A stretch of 64,000 nt of DNA from Talinum fruticosum (GCA_021018815.1 JAITYX010000030.1:6843501-6907500), one strand, 5' to 3'; positions 10,906 to 23,850 are shown, counted from the stretch's first letter. Translations and numbers: made by a program. Notes: generated by a model from the letters alone, not told the origin.

Positions 10906-12802
10906 ATCAATGTATTCATAAATATCTAATCTAATATCTTATATAACATCACATGTTTCTTAGATTCGTTTCAATACTAATGCATGAATTGGAGAGAGTT
11001 AAACAGTCAGTTAATGGGGTTCCTCTTTTCCTTTCTTTTCTTTTCTCGTTCTGCCTAAACTCTTCATCAAGACGGAACCTCCCTACCCAAGGATTTCAAA
11101 ATCAGTGTCAACGGTGCCCCTAATAAATGATAAATCGATGGTGGGAAGCTTCACTATTCGAGTATGGACGCGGTGCTTTTTCAAGGCCAGAATGGCTCAT
11201 CATAGGTCTTCGTCAATTCTAGTTGCGGAAATCAATTAACACTCGTCGACAAAAGCAGTTTCATCATTTGAGATTGGACGAGACATCTTCTTTTGGCAGA
11301 GGCTGCAAATTTTTATATGCACCTTGGAGCTTATACTTCATGAGTCTTGCACATCATTATTTTAGGCACAATTCCACCTGTTTTTCCGTTCATACAACCA
11401 TTTGTTGACATATGTGCAATGAGTTGGTATTTCCATGTGTATAATTGACGTTCTGAATAGAGGCAACTTATTTTACCAAGTCATTCACTTGTATTATTTA
11501 CTTGTATTATTTCTTATTTGGGTTTTGTATTTGTCCCTTGACTTAGGACCAGGTTCTATTGGGTTTAGTCTGATGTTTGTATTTTGTATTTTCCCTTTTT
11601 AGGGCCATGCCTCAGTTGGATATGGTTTGGCGTTTGTGTTTGTCTTTTCCTTTCTCAACACTAGGATTTTGTTGCATCTGATCCGATATTTGTACGTGCT
11701 TGATCCTTCTCGCTCACTGTAGTCCATTGGGTCAGCCCGATAGGGAGCTCAATAAGTGAAACCTTAGTTTTGAACACCTTAAAAGTTCGTCAAAAACTTT
11801 AGAGAAGTTTTTGGCATATCGCGTATTATTTTCTCTATTTAAAAATATTTATCATTTTTTAATTTTGGGGAATATCAAGTAAGCATAAAATTTATAACAA
11901 AATTTGTGTTAAAATACTAAATTGCCCCAAGATTCCATTAGAAATAAAGAAAGCCATGAAAAAGAAAGAGAAAAAAATAACTAATAAAGATAAATTTGGT
12001 AAGCTAATAATTAATATGTTATTGAAATTGTAAAGCGATAAATATTAGAGTTTATGGATTATGTTACCAGTGTGTTTTCTACTTTTTCCCATTCCATTAC
12101 TCTATTTTATTTTTTATCTCCGTTACCATTATGTTTAGTTTTCCGGTTAAACTTACCATCATATGACGTGGTGACGTTCTATTGCTGGTAATTGATAAAG
12201 TTTTTGTTTAATTTTTGCCTATTAAATTTTAAAATTGTAGAAATAATGTAAAAATAAGTCATTTTTATTTTAGATGACAAAAAGGCATTAAATCATATAG
12301 TCTCAAACTCCGGTCATCATATCTCCCTGTTTTTTTTTTTTTTTTTGATAGAAATCATATCTCCCTCTTTAATTGAACGTTTCCATCTCATCCCCCATGT
12401 GAGCTATTGAAAGTGAAAATATGCTACGGAATAGATTTCGCTTTGTGAAACTAAAAATGCAAAAATGTCAAGTTCATTTTTAGGAATAAGGATTGGCACT
12501 TCGAGAGTTGTTTGGATAATTATTCACAAAGGAAGAAGTTGTAATGATTAAAATCGTCAAACATTAGTCGAAAGATGTGAGATTCGAAGACGAATATGGA
12601 GTTCTTCGATTTGACAATTGAGTTTCAATGGCTTTGGCTGCTAATTAAAGGTGCCAATTCTTTGCCTCCATGTCACACATTAACTATTTGATAAAATGTC
12701 GGAGTGAGTTATTGGATTTTGTTAATATATTACTTAAAGAAATCTGATCTTCTAGATGCAAGAGAGTTTTGCTATTATTAAAATTAAAATTAATTACGAA
12801 AC
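10906..12802. other. Intergenic stretch with no recognised gene
   Basis: Both strands were read for coding motifs and none was recognised. The 61-residue frame at 11223-11408 has no known motif. A T-run lies at about 12331-12346. Confidence 0.45.
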
Positions 12803-12810
12803 ATATTGAC

Positions 12811-13632
12811 TAGGGTTAAGCATGACCGGTACCCGGTCCAATTTTCTGGAATCGTCCCGGTCTCGGTTGGAATCGGGTCTAGGAAATGGAATAATCCAAT
12901 TTTTCTAGAACTGGACCGGTTCCAAAACCGGGTACCCGGTTGGACATTATTTTGTCCCAATTTAAGGTTTCACTATTCCAACTCGGGAAGTCAATTAAGA
13001 AAGATAGTAAGAAACGAGAGGGGAGAGAGAGAGAGAGTGTGTGTGTGAAGGAGGGTGACATAGCAAGAAATAGAGAAAGGGAGAGAAAGAATCTTATCGT
13101 TGCTAGCATGAAAACCCCGAGACAATTGAGAGTGGATGAAAGAAGGAGTGGAGAACTACGAGAATGGAGGGATGCAATGAAAAAGAGAGAGAGACCCCTA
13201 CTATGAGTTTATGAGATCCGAGCGAGACAGGGAAGCCATGAGAGAGATATGGGAGGGTCCGAGTGAGAGAGGGAGGCGATGAAAGTGAGAGAGAGCCGAG
13301 GCTCCGAGTGAGAGGGAGGCGATGAGAAAGAGAACAGAGGGTCCGAGTGAGAAAGGGAGGCTGTAAGCAACGCCTAGGGTTTCACTTTGTTAAAGCATTA
13401 TACAATAAATCAACTTTATTTTTGTTTTTGAAAAAAGAGGACCGGGTAACGGGTAATGGGACCGGGGCGGTTTCACAATAGTTGGACCCGAACCGGACCG
13501 GAGTTACAAGCTGTGTCCTAATTTTAAGAAACGATCTTGGTCCCGGTTCAACTGGTTCTAGTTACTGGACCCGTCAATTTTGAACCGGTTCTAGGACCAG
13601 GACTCGGGTACCTGGTTTTTTGCTCACCCCTA
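12811..13632. mobile_element. Non-autonomous hAT-like element (822 bp)
   Basis: The left end reads TAGGGTTAAGCATGACCGG and the right end, in reverse complement, reads TAGGGGTGAGCA…ACCAGGTACCC. Both flanks of the interior are full of ACCGG/CCGGT/GGGTACC motifs (12822-12935 and 13440-13620). The 8-bp flanks are ATATTGAC (12803-12810) and ATACCGGC (13633-13640), which agree at 5 of 8 positions with only transition differences. The TA(G)GGG(T/A)… ends, subterminal repeats and 8-bp duplication are typical of plant hAT-like non-autonomous elements. The interior is purine-rich and has no transposase. Confidence 0.65.
13205..13365. repeat. GA-rich minisatellite, about four 40-45 bp units
   Basis: The motif GGGTCCGAGTGAGAGAGGGA with a following GGCGATGA recurs at about 13214, 13256, 13301 and 13337. 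It lies inside the hAT-like element, downstream of a GAGAGA/GTGTGT tract at 13021-13047. Confidence 0.75.
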
Positions 13633-13640
13633 ATACCGGC

Positions 13641-14972
13641 AAAAGCAAGTGAATAGATGAAAAATGACATCTTTGGTCCCAAAAAGTAAAACATAATGGC
13701 AGTAAAGATAAAAAATGATCGAGTGGTACAATGAAAAAAATTAAACGATACAATAATAAAATAATCTAAAAACTCAAAAATATTATGAATTGAAAAAAAT
13801 TAATTAAAATGACATATATTGTAAAAAGAGAAAGTATATGCCTATTTCTTGTCGGTTCTCGAATACACATATTAAATTATATATATGGTATCAGAGTATG
13901 TGAAAATCTAGGCCCATTATCTATGCAGAAAGGCTTGCTTTGTCCTAGAAGTAGGCCATGATATAGCCAATTGGGTTAGCCCAAGAGTGGGAGGGAAACT
14001 CGAAAAAAAGCTAGCAAGATACTCTCTTAAACTAACTGATTTAAAGTGAGAAACTTACTTAGCTTTTTTTTTTTTGTTTTTGTAAAGGTAAGTGTCCAAC
14101 TAAGCCCCTATATTAGGAATAACTCCGGTTGAGAGGGTAAGTATCCAAATGAGACCCTATCGTAGGGATAATCTCAATTGGATTTAAAGGCCCAATGTGT
14201 TAAGGATAACAAGCACAGATTTATTGTATAAGCCCACAATCCACTCTAATTTTTTGCACAACTTACAAAGAAACTGTCTCCCCAAAGCTCCAAGTATGAT
14301 AGAGAGGATGAAAGTGTAAAATGTTTACCACTAAGACAACACTCGCTTGGTAGAGAATCTTACTTAGCTTGTAGGTCATCTGTCTTTCATTACTTAAGAA
14401 CTTAGAATATGCCCTTCAAGTCTCCCTAAGGTTAGCTTAGGTCGTTAATCATTTGTCATTAATTTTTGTAATTTGGATGTTTGTTTCTAAGAATAATAAA
14501 GGTATTGATTGAAGAAGACAACATATTGGACTAAATTAGACTGAGTTTGCATAGATCTAGATACTTATAAGATCTTGATCAACCTAAGACTCATTGAGTA
14601 CATAGAAAATGAACTCGCGAGTTAGGTCTAACGGATCTAAATCGAATTTATAACCGCTTTTCACCTTATTGTTGACGTAAAAGTACAAAAAACAAGTGTC
14701 TCCTGTGATTGTTATAATGGTGAAAGCTACAATTTATATACTGCTTAAAAGCCCCTTACTATGTATATTGTTCACAATTATAAGATCCCATTTTGGACTT
14801 TCTTTTTGTAAGGCTAGAGAAAATTAGGTACATGATAGTCTTAACTCTGCCAACATTTTTATTGGTACAAAAATCAATTCCGAAAGAATCACATAAAAAC
14901 TTTTTTAAAAATATTTTATTGAGAAGGCCTGCTAAGTGATTAAAAGGCAAAATATAAGCCGCTAATTATTAA
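13641..14972. repeat. Intergenic stretch with a 49-bp tandem repeat
   Basis: Two units at 14087-14135 and 14136-14182 share GGTAAGT(G/A)TCCAA, a GACCCTAT/GCCCCTAT segment, TAGG(A/G)ATAA and (G/A)GTTGAGAG-like ends. The rest shows no gene. Confidence 0.6.
13886..13897 (+). promoter_or_regulatory. Isolated copia-type primer-site-like sequence
   Basis: TGGTATCAGAGT follows a TATATATA tract and matches the core of the tRNA-iMet primer site. It may be the relic of an LTR junction. No LTR pair or coding part was recognised nearby. Confidence 0.35.
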
Positions 14973-15396
14973 GAGCGTGTTCGGTAAAATTAGTTATTTT
15001 AGTAATCATTAGCTATTTTAGTAATTGTTACCTATTTTATTAGCGATTACCTATTATTAACTAATGATTAATAGTTACATGTTCAACTAGTGAGTTAAGG
15101 TAAGTGTGTTTGATAATAATAAGCTGTTTGAGTAGCATATTTGTGTAAAATTATTTAAAAGGACATTATCGATAAAAAATTTTAGAAAATAAAAAGGAGA
15201 ATTTAGGAAATATATGTGCAAACACTAGGTGGTGTTTTTGAAAACGTTAATTTGAGTAATTTTTCGAAAACACTATATACAACTCTAATCATTATGTCAA
15301 ATACTACTTTGTCAAACACTTATATTTTTAGATAAGTAGTGTTTTACTTCCTCCAAAAACTAACCATTACTTCAAACACTAATTTCGAATACACCC
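14973..15396. mobile_element. Tourist-like (PIF/Harbinger-type) MITE, copy 1
   Basis: A 424-bp segment starts GAGCGTGTTCGGTAAAATTAG and ends with the inverted partner …TTCGAATACACCC. It is flanked by TAA on both sides (14970-14972 and 15397-15399). The TAA target duplication and the (GGG)TGTTCGGTA-type ends point to the Tourist/PIF group. No protein is encoded. Confidence 0.62.
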
Positions 15397-15399
15397 TAA

Positions 15400-15944
15400 A
15401 TATTACCTACTTAGTTCTAAACCTTTGTAAACTCGTATCGGGCCATATCCTCCATGAGTCTCAATAATGACCATTACATTTCTTCTTATTATTTTTTTCT
15501 TTATTTTTTTCTTGGATAGTGAACATTCCACTTCAAAGATGTATAAAATTTGATTCCACAAGAATATCACAAATGTGCACGTGGACCAACAGGAATTGAC
15601 TAACATGATCCTAAATACCTAATGTTCCTTACGAATAGGAATACTTGGAAAAATAGTTGAAAGACAGCCTCACATTTCTTTTAAATTAAATGGCTAGCTA
15701 TTGTTATTTAATTCTCTCCTTCCGAGATTATAATTTAGTATATATATACGTATCGGTGTTAGTGTATAATAGGTACGTAAAGTAATTGGTACGTTTCCAA
15801 TTTTTAAAAAAGAGACGTATAATAATTTATTTTGAAGTTTAATAAATAAATAAACTTACAAATAATAATTAATAAAAAATTCAGTATGATTATGATTTAA
15901 TACAAGTGTCTTTAAACCCGAATATTTTGGAGAAACACTAATTT
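15400..15944. other. Spacer between the two MITE copies
   Basis: AT-rich with no recognised gene. The minus-strand frame 15403-15606 has no recognisable motif. Confidence 0.45.
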
Positions 15945-15947
15945 TAA

Positions 15948-16385
15948 CGACGTGTTCAGTAAAATTAGTTGTTTTAGTAATTGTTAACTTGTTTTAGTAA
16001 TTGTTAACTGTTTTATTAGTGATTAGAGATTATTGACTAGTGGTTAGTGGTTAGATGGTCAACTAATCATTTAAGATAAGTGTGTTTGACAATCTCAATA
16101 GTAAATGTTTAAATAATATATTTATATAAAATGACTTAACGAGGACACAATTGATAAAAAGCTTTTAGAAAATAAAAAGAAGAATTTCAAAAATATATAT
16201 GCAAACACTAGGTAGTGGTTTTGAAAATATTATTTTGAGTACATTTCAAAAACATTACATAAAACTCTAATCGCTATGTCAAACACTAGTACTACTTTTC
16301 CAAACACTTACATTTTTAGATAAATACTTGTTTTAAATCCTTCAAAACGCTAACCACTATCTCGAATGCTAGTATCGAACACCCC
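15948..16385. mobile_element. Tourist-like (PIF/Harbinger-type) MITE, copy 2
   Basis: This 438-bp segment is collinear with copy 1 over its whole length: GTGTTC(G/A)GTAAAATTAG, then repeats of TTTTAGTAATTGTTA, then GCAAACACTAGGT(G/A)GTG, then TTTTTAGATAA. It ends TCGAACACCCC. It is also flanked by TAA (15945-15947 and 16386-16388) and lies in the same orientation as copy 1. Confidence 0.62.
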
Positions 16386-16388
16386 TAA

Positions 16389-18369
16389 GTATGAATATAA
16401 TAATAAAGTTGTCAACTAGGTTTGATGTTTGAAGTGGTTATATATTTTAGAGAAATCATAAAAAAATAAAAATTAATTAAGTATTTTCGAAATAGGATGT
16501 GATAAGCTAGTGTGATTGAGGCTTAAGCAAAGATAATTTCATTTTTTTTTTCATTCTATTACTTGAGGACTAAATACCTTTTGTGCCATACTTTTCAAGT
16601 TTATAATGTTAACAATATTTGTATGGAAGTTAATAACTGCCTTGTAGACCTTGTTATAACATAATCATCAATGGAATAATAGAGTTTCATTCTTTTAGTT
16701 GGTTCATCCCTTCAATTTGAATTTGTCAATTTTGTCTTTTAAATTATCAAAATTTGATTTTGATTATATAATTTAGAAGAAATTAGTCTCTCTTATGAAT
16801 GTACGTGATATATTTATCTATTTTTCATATTCATATTATTGCACTAATCCAAATATTATAGTTAGCTTTATTTGATTTGGATATATTATGAAGAAGTCGA
16901 ATTGTTGGAATGATTTATTTTTCCCTTTACCTATGTTTTTTATTTTGTAAAAAATTGTTTGCTAACTTAATAATGTGGTTATATTCTCCTTTTTGTAAAA
17001 ATACTTTCAATCATTATGCTTAACCTATTTAATTAAAGTTGTAATATATTTTAAATTAAATATTTTATAGTTTAAGATACTTTCAAACTATCATATAGTA
17101 TTTTACGAGTGGAAGCACACGCTCTCAAATGTACGATGTACATTGTTCCAAAGGGTACATACACCAATGGGCCATTAGACCTAACAAAGCTCCTCTCTTA
17201 ATTACAATTCAATCCTATCTCAAAGCTTGTAAAAGGTTTTTTTTTTTTTTTTTTGGGGTTGTTTCACAATGATTAAAGTAATTTAATAAAGTCAGAATCT
17301 TTTTTTCGCAAGAGTGCACCCAACAATATTAACACAAAATAGTTCTTAATTGTGGTGGAGAGCATAGATTAAAGGAGAATGATATAATATAGCAGACTTA
17401 GCCTAAATACAAAATTACAAATAGACGAAAATTTTAGATTTAAAACCACTTTGAATACCTACTACTCTAGAGAAAGGAAGGAGACGAAATCTAGACATAC
17501 ATATTGTTTTAGTCAACTATAATACAATTTGACAAAATAATTTTTTTATCATTTATCAACGATGATGATATAATCAAGTGCTCAAATTTTGATAATCAAC
17601 ATATTTTCCTCTTTAAAAACATGATTGATAGATGCATATATATATGCCAAGCCAAGCTATAAATGGATATTATGAAAGAACGCAAAAAAATTGCAAAGGA
17701 ATTGAACTTGTCCCTTCAATACTTGAAATATTATGTTATTGTCGTCTTCTATAATGACTCTATTTAACCCTACTTACGTTATCGCTATCATTTCATCTCG
17801 ATACATTTTAGCTAGGGTCTACTGCGAAAATAAAGATTTATCATAATACATCGCTCATGTCTTAAGAAGTTTGCTTATTCAGTCTTGAATGACACCGAAA
17901 TGTATTAATATAGAAATCTGATCGACGAATTAAAGAAAAAGGTGTTACCTTACAAAAAGACAAACGTGGGACACGGACTTACCAAATAAAATGAAAAAAT
18001 AGACAAAAAGGAAGCACCAATAAGAAAGAATTAGAGTAGAGCAACCCTTACCCATCAATGTTTGGCAACCCCATTTACTTCCCATAACTTACTCGCAGCA
18101 TCACAACCTTTTTCCTTTTACCTCGAATATTTTGACTATTCACAATAAAACAAAAGGAAGAAAAATAAAAGGTAATATTTTCATCCTTTAAAGTTGGTGA
18201 TGAAGTGTCTTTATTATAGAGGTTGTTGAGAAAAAAAAAAAAAGTGTGGTCGACTGGTCCATACTTTTCAAGGTATCTCACAACAATAGCCATATGTTCC
18301 CCTTGATGATATCCATTGTTTCATCAATCAATAAGTAATGGTTGGACTTTACATAAAAAACAATATCTA
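16389..18369. other. AT-rich intergenic stretch
   Basis: No coding motif was recognised. It includes a T-run at 17238-17254 and TATATA near 17638. Confidence 0.45.
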
Positions 18370-18605
18370 TATTTTATATCCGTTTATTTTATGTTTGTTT
18401 ATGTTCGTTCATATTCATTTATTTTCATTTATGTTCATTCGTTTAAGTTTGTTTCTTATCTAACAACTCATTTCGTTTGTTTATGTGTCGTTTACGTTAA
18501 TTTACTGTTCATTTTGTTTGTTTATATTTGTTTATATTTGTTTATGTTCGTTTATATTCATTTCTATTTATATTTTTGTTTATGTGTATCTTATATAAGT
18601 TCGAA
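18370..18605. repeat. Degenerate TTTATGTTCGTT-type repeat
   Basis: The words TGTTTATGTTCGTTCAT, TTCATTTATGTTCATTCG and TGTTTATATTTG recur through this stretch. The 99-residue open frame over it is Tyr/Phe/Val-rich because of the repeat and is not considered a gene. Confidence 0.65.
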
Positions 18606-18999
18606 CAAACCCTAAAAATACTAAACGTTTCTTCATCTATTTCATCTCGAATTATACCTTCTTTTTTTTTGTTTTTGGGCCATAATGTACAAATTAAAAA
18701 TCTTCTTTTTCATGTTCAATAAGGTATAGCTAGCAATTTTATTTTGAAGCATATTCTTTCTTTGATTAGATTCTCTCTCTAACATTTTTGTTCAAAAAGG
18801 TTTTTGACCTTGCCCCACATAATTGCTTTTTATATTCCATCACTCATGTTCCTAAGGAGCAACACTCAAAATTCTCAGTTTATTTAGAAATTACTTATCA
18901 TAGTATAAGCTAATTTAGTTGATTGAGTCTCTTGAAGATTAGTGTCATATATAAGAAATATACCATCTCGAAAAGGGTTTGTTAATAAGCACTATCAGT
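18606..18999. other. Intergenic stretch before the copia LTR-like region
   Basis: No gene recognised. Confidence 0.4.
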
Positions 19000-19441
19000 A
19001 CATTGTGATATTTAATGTCAATTGTAACATAATTGATATGACTTAACAGTATATTTGAGAAGCAGTTTGTTCATTTATGAGGGTCGAATCTATACTATGA
19101 GTATTGTCATTAAGTCACTATATATAATAAGAATTCATATCGGTGAGTGAAAATGAAACATTTTTTATAAGATATATATGGGTGAGCATTATCAGTATAT
19201 ATGACGAACACGTTAAGTTTTTATGATAAGCATTATCTACTGAAAAGATTCTATGCATTATTAGTGCATACAATGAGCAATATTATAATATATAGTAAGC
19301 TTTTTTGTATAAGTTATATAAAGTTTTCAATTATTAAGAATACAATAAAGATATTAGATTTAGTGGTATGATGGCTTATCTAAACTTGGATACCCGAGTG
19401 TCATATATATGATGTGTATAAACAAAATCACATCTTTAACA
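19000..19441 (-). repeat. Probable 3' LTR of the minus-strand copia element
   Basis: On the minus strand the coding end of the copia element runs into a polypurine tract (GATTGGGGGG, 19442-19452) followed at once by TGTTAAAGATGTG, the expected LTR start. The LTR interior contains degenerate GAGCATTATCAGTA repeats. The distal end at about 19000 is a guess, and no partner LTR was found beyond the gag side. Confidence 0.4.
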
Positions 19442-22400
19442 CCCCCCAATCTGATCGGAGGAAGGGGACGTATGGGCATATTGTTTCTATGTAATACAAA
19501 AGGTTGAGAAGGAAGACCTTTCGTAAAAAATAACAGACAACCTGTGAGAAAGTAGGGAGATAACGAACTACAAGATCACCATCGACAACTCGCTCTCGAA
19601 CAAAATGATAATTCACAGCGATGTGCTTACTACAATCATGTTGCACGAGATTGTTAGCCATGTATGTAGCACTAATCTTGTAAGAATACAATCGAGCTCC
19701 CAAGATTATAAAGAAGCTTGCTAACCTAGATAACTTCAGCAACTATGTAACCTACAACACGATACTCTCGTTCGGTGGATGACTTGGATACAATAGGTTG
19801 CTTCTTGGAGTGTCGAGCAATAAGATTGGATCCAAGAAAAACAACATAACTAGTGGTGGGATGACGATAGTCCTTGCAAGCTAGCCTAATAAGCATCAGA
19901 ATATGCTACAACTAAGTTAGAACACTTGATAGATCCGAACCACAAACCATGCACTAGAGTGCCTACATAAATAGCGAAAAATACGCTTGGCGAGCATGAA
20001 GGTGAATAGTGCGAGGAACATGCATAAATTGAGAAACTACATGCACTTGCATATGCAATGTCAAGTCGAGTCATAGTTAAGTACTTGTAAAACTCCAACC
20101 ATACTACGATAATGAGTGTCACCTGCAAACAGTTCACCATCCGAAAGGGATAAAGTGATCCGGATAGCAAAAGGTGTTTTAACATGTTTTATAGTTTGTA
20201 GTTTAAATTCGTATAAAAGATCAAGAACATACCTTTGTTGAGTCAAAATAATTCCCGAGGGAGAATGAACCACTTGTATACCCAAGAAATAATGAAGATA
20301 ACCAAGTCTTTTCATTGCGAATCACCGAGAAAGGAGGCTAATAAATTTGTGAAATAGAGCTTCAAATATGCCTGCGGAACTAGGTTATTAACATATAGCA
20401 GAAGATGAGAATGTAAAAATGAGTGTGACAAATAAACATAGAAGGATTGGCATGACTACACACAAAATCGTGAGTCATGAGATAACTATCGAAGTGATAA
20501 AACCAAGCCCGTGGGGCCTGTTTCAAACTATAGATGGCCTTTTCCAATTTACGAGGCCTCGAAAAAGTTAAGGGATAACAAATTGAGAAGGTTGTTCCAT
20601 GTTAACTTCCTCAGTCAAAGTGCTATGAAGAAACACATTCTTGACATCTAATTGTCTTATAGGCAAATTATTAGAAACAACCAAGGAAAGAAGAAGTCAA
20701 ACTGTCACCGGTTTGACAATGGGACTATAAATGTCTCATGGTAGCCAATGCTAACGTATTGATGAAGTCCTTGTGTTACTAATCGAGCCTTGTGTCTCTC
20801 CATACTACCGTTAGATCATTACTTGATCTTATAAACCCATTTATTGCCAACAATATTATGTTTAGGTGTAGAAGGTATCAAACCTCATCCGTTATTAGCA
20901 AGAAGAGCATTATACTCCTCAATCATTGCACCAATCCACTTAGAATGTTTAGATGCCTTAGCAAATGAACTAGGTTCAACTTCAACAAGTAAACACGAGA
21001 AAGGTATAAAATACTGTTGGGGTGACAATACTTGAATTAGATTTAATCTACATTGGATGACAATTGGATGGACCCAAAGGGGCCAACACAACGAAGAGGT
21101 AGAAGGTTCAACAACGAGCGAATCCGGGAAGGGATAGACACATGAATGCCGGGTAAGAAAGAAGAAGATGATGGATCATCCCGAGGCTCAAGAAGCAACG
21201 GCGAGTAGGGACCATGTGAAAGAGGCCCAACAATTGAGGAGGAAGGACACAATGACAGACCTAATCGAGAGAATAAGCTAGATGTGTCGAGGCGAGCTAG
21301 CTAAAACGGGTAGACTAAACACATGAAGATGAGAGATTGACCTGGAAGTGATAGGAAATGGCAACACAGTACACAAAGGAACTCATAAAAGTGAGTTGTA
21401 AGATGCTCTTCGGACTTAAAACATATGGTCGAGTCATGTAGGGAGCTTTGTTAATCGGTTCCGGAAAAGATAGTGATTTTCACGAAATCGAACATTACGA
21501 CTAATAAAGACACATCCTGAAACTGGATCCAAACAACGATATTCTTTATACTGAGCATCATAACCAAGAAAAGTATAAGAAACAGAACGACGTTCTAATT
21601 CATTTGTAGAAGAGGCCATAAAATTAGGAAAACAAGCACACCCAAAAAGTTTGAAAAAAAAAAATTCGGTGCTTTCGAAATAAGACCTCAAAAGGCATTT
21701 AGTTTTGCAAAACAGGTGTGGGAAGCCTCTTAACGGTATAGAAACAACATTGGTAGCATCTAACCAAGAGTAATCAGGCATAATAACATCAATCGAAAGG
21801 TACAAACCATTTTGGAAATATGATGATGCTTGCGTTCTACCACACTATTCTCGTTCTTTATTAGAATAAAATTTCGAAAGAAAATGCCTTTCTCATGAAA
21901 TAACTCAAGCATAGAAGAGTAATCAAATTCCCAACCTCCATCATATTGAAAAATTTTAATGTTGTAGTTAAATAAGTTTTCAACTAAAACTTAAAATTTA
22001 GTAAAAATCACGCGAACTTTATTTTTGCATTTCATGAGATAAAGCCAAGTGAATCGAGAATAATCATCAATAAAACACACAAAATATTTAGAGCCACTAT
22101 GAGATTAAACTGGCGATCGCTAAACATGAGAATAAATCAACTCTAAGTGAAAAGTTGTTCGATGTTCTACGAAGTAAAAGGAAGTCTACGAGATTTAGTT
22201 AAATGATAAGTTGTACAATTGTCTAAGAAAACCGAATTACGTTTACCGGAATTATTCTTCTTCAAAACATCAAAAACTTGAGCACCACTATGACACAAAT
22301 GATGATGCCCAAGATCTCCAAAAACAATCAAAGCAACATGAACAGGAAGAAGGGTGGAAACAGGTAAAGTGTAGACAAGATCGGGACTACTAGCTCGCAA

Positions 22401-23850
22401 AAGGACATCACCCGAGGTGTTGTCATGGACACGGACACGAACACGGGAAAAGTAAAAAATGACACTCGTAGTTATTGTCGCGACATAACTTTCTAATAGA
22501 AAGCGAATTATATTGAAGTTGAGGCACATTAAAAAACATTCCTAAGATTAAATGGACGAGATCTTAATAGGGAGCAATGATACGTTAACATGCGTAATGG
22601 AAAGTAAAGTATCATTATGTACTTAAAACATGAGTAGAACCAATGTAAAAGGATTTAAAAGATGGCTTACCATCATTGAGTGTCATGTGAGATGTTACAG
22701 CTGAATGAGGTTACCAAAGCTATTCATCAACATTGCTAAGATTGAAGGTAGCATATGTCGAAAGCACCGACTAGGTATGCGGGTTGTATCGGTTAGGACA
22801 TGTCTAAGATGAATAGCCTAGAATATAACACATCTAGAGACAACATCTTGGTGAGATCCTTAGACCCCTTCGGATCGATTAGTGCTTGTAGATAAAACAT
22901 TACTAGACAAATTCGAAGAGGTAACAATATCAACAAATGAATCAATTAAATCATATAGAACACTACCTGTAGACACACTCCTAGAATAAGTATGCGAGAA
23001 TCTGTGAAGTTTGGTAATTTTGCTAATTATGACCCCGATTGTTGTGGTTATTCGACTACGTCGATTGCCCTTATTACTGGTGTTATTGTTGCTTTTTAAA
23101 CTCGAACCGCATACGGTTCCTCTAAAGCCATCTCTTGTAGTGGCGATGAAAGCAAAATGCAAGGTGGGTTAATGGTCTCTTTTGTAATTGATATGTTACT
23201 CGTAAAAGAGTAACTCTGTAATGAAGTCATCAAATGAGGTACTCCCGGGCAACATAGAAAAAGTTGTAATAAATGCATCATAATCATTAGGCAAGCCGGT
23301 TATAATAAACTATGTCAACTCTATGTCTATTACAAAACATTCAATCACAGCTAGGGCATCAACAATTGATGTAATATAATGGAGATACTTATCCATTGAT
23401 TGAGGATCAACCATACTAATATTAGTGAGCATATGTTTTAAATCAAGTACATGTGCCACACTAGCTTGATTAAAATGCAATTCAAGTCGCTGCCAAACCT
23501 CAATCGAATGTGTCGGATTACATACCTCACTAAGGGTGTCCTTGGAGACCGTGGCAAACACCAAGCATGAACCAATTGATTAATTCAAAGCCACAAATTG
23601 AAACCAGGGTTGTGAACTCTCGGTAGCAAGCATGGGATGCGGCCGTGGTTGGACGATGGAACTATCAAGCATCCCATACAACCGATGCATAACAACGAAT
23701 GACCTGAACCGAATACGCCAGGACAAAAAAATCATCAACCGAGACAAGTGTTTTAGTAATGTAAGTCGTTACATTAACTATCCAAATCGTTGAAGGAAAA
23801 GTACGGATGTCGCCATAAGAACTCGAGCTAGAGCCTAACATTAATGCCAA
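19442..23850 (-). pseudogene. Ty1/copia polyprotein remnant (gag-PR-INT-RT-RNase H)
   Basis: Reading the minus strand from 23850 downwards gives the copia order. Gag is at 23850-23310 (TTYITKTLVSVDDFFV, then SVAHVLDLKHMLTNISMVD). The zinc-knuckle neighbourhood is near 23100. The GAG-pre-integrase segment (LKKNNSGKRNSVFLDNC) is at about 22270-22200. The integrase C-terminal part is at 21805-21434 (FGCACFPNF, SYTFLGYDAQYKEYRCLD). The RT start is at about 21020-20885 (SSFAKASKHSKWIGAMIEEY), and mid-RT at 20315-20061 (YLHYFLGIQV, GIILTQQRYVLDLLYEF). The RNase H end is at about 19742-19450 (MANNLVQHDCSKHIAV, NYHFVRERVVDGDLVVRYLP). Frames break many times. The RT catalytic box reads YVNN (20384-20395) instead of YVDD. 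The element is dead. Confidence 0.85.

Noticed and set aside
18316..18615. 99-aa Tyr/Phe-rich frame resembling a membrane protein
   Set aside because: Its composition comes from the TTTATGTTCG repeat, which gives alternating Phe, Tyr, Val and Ser.
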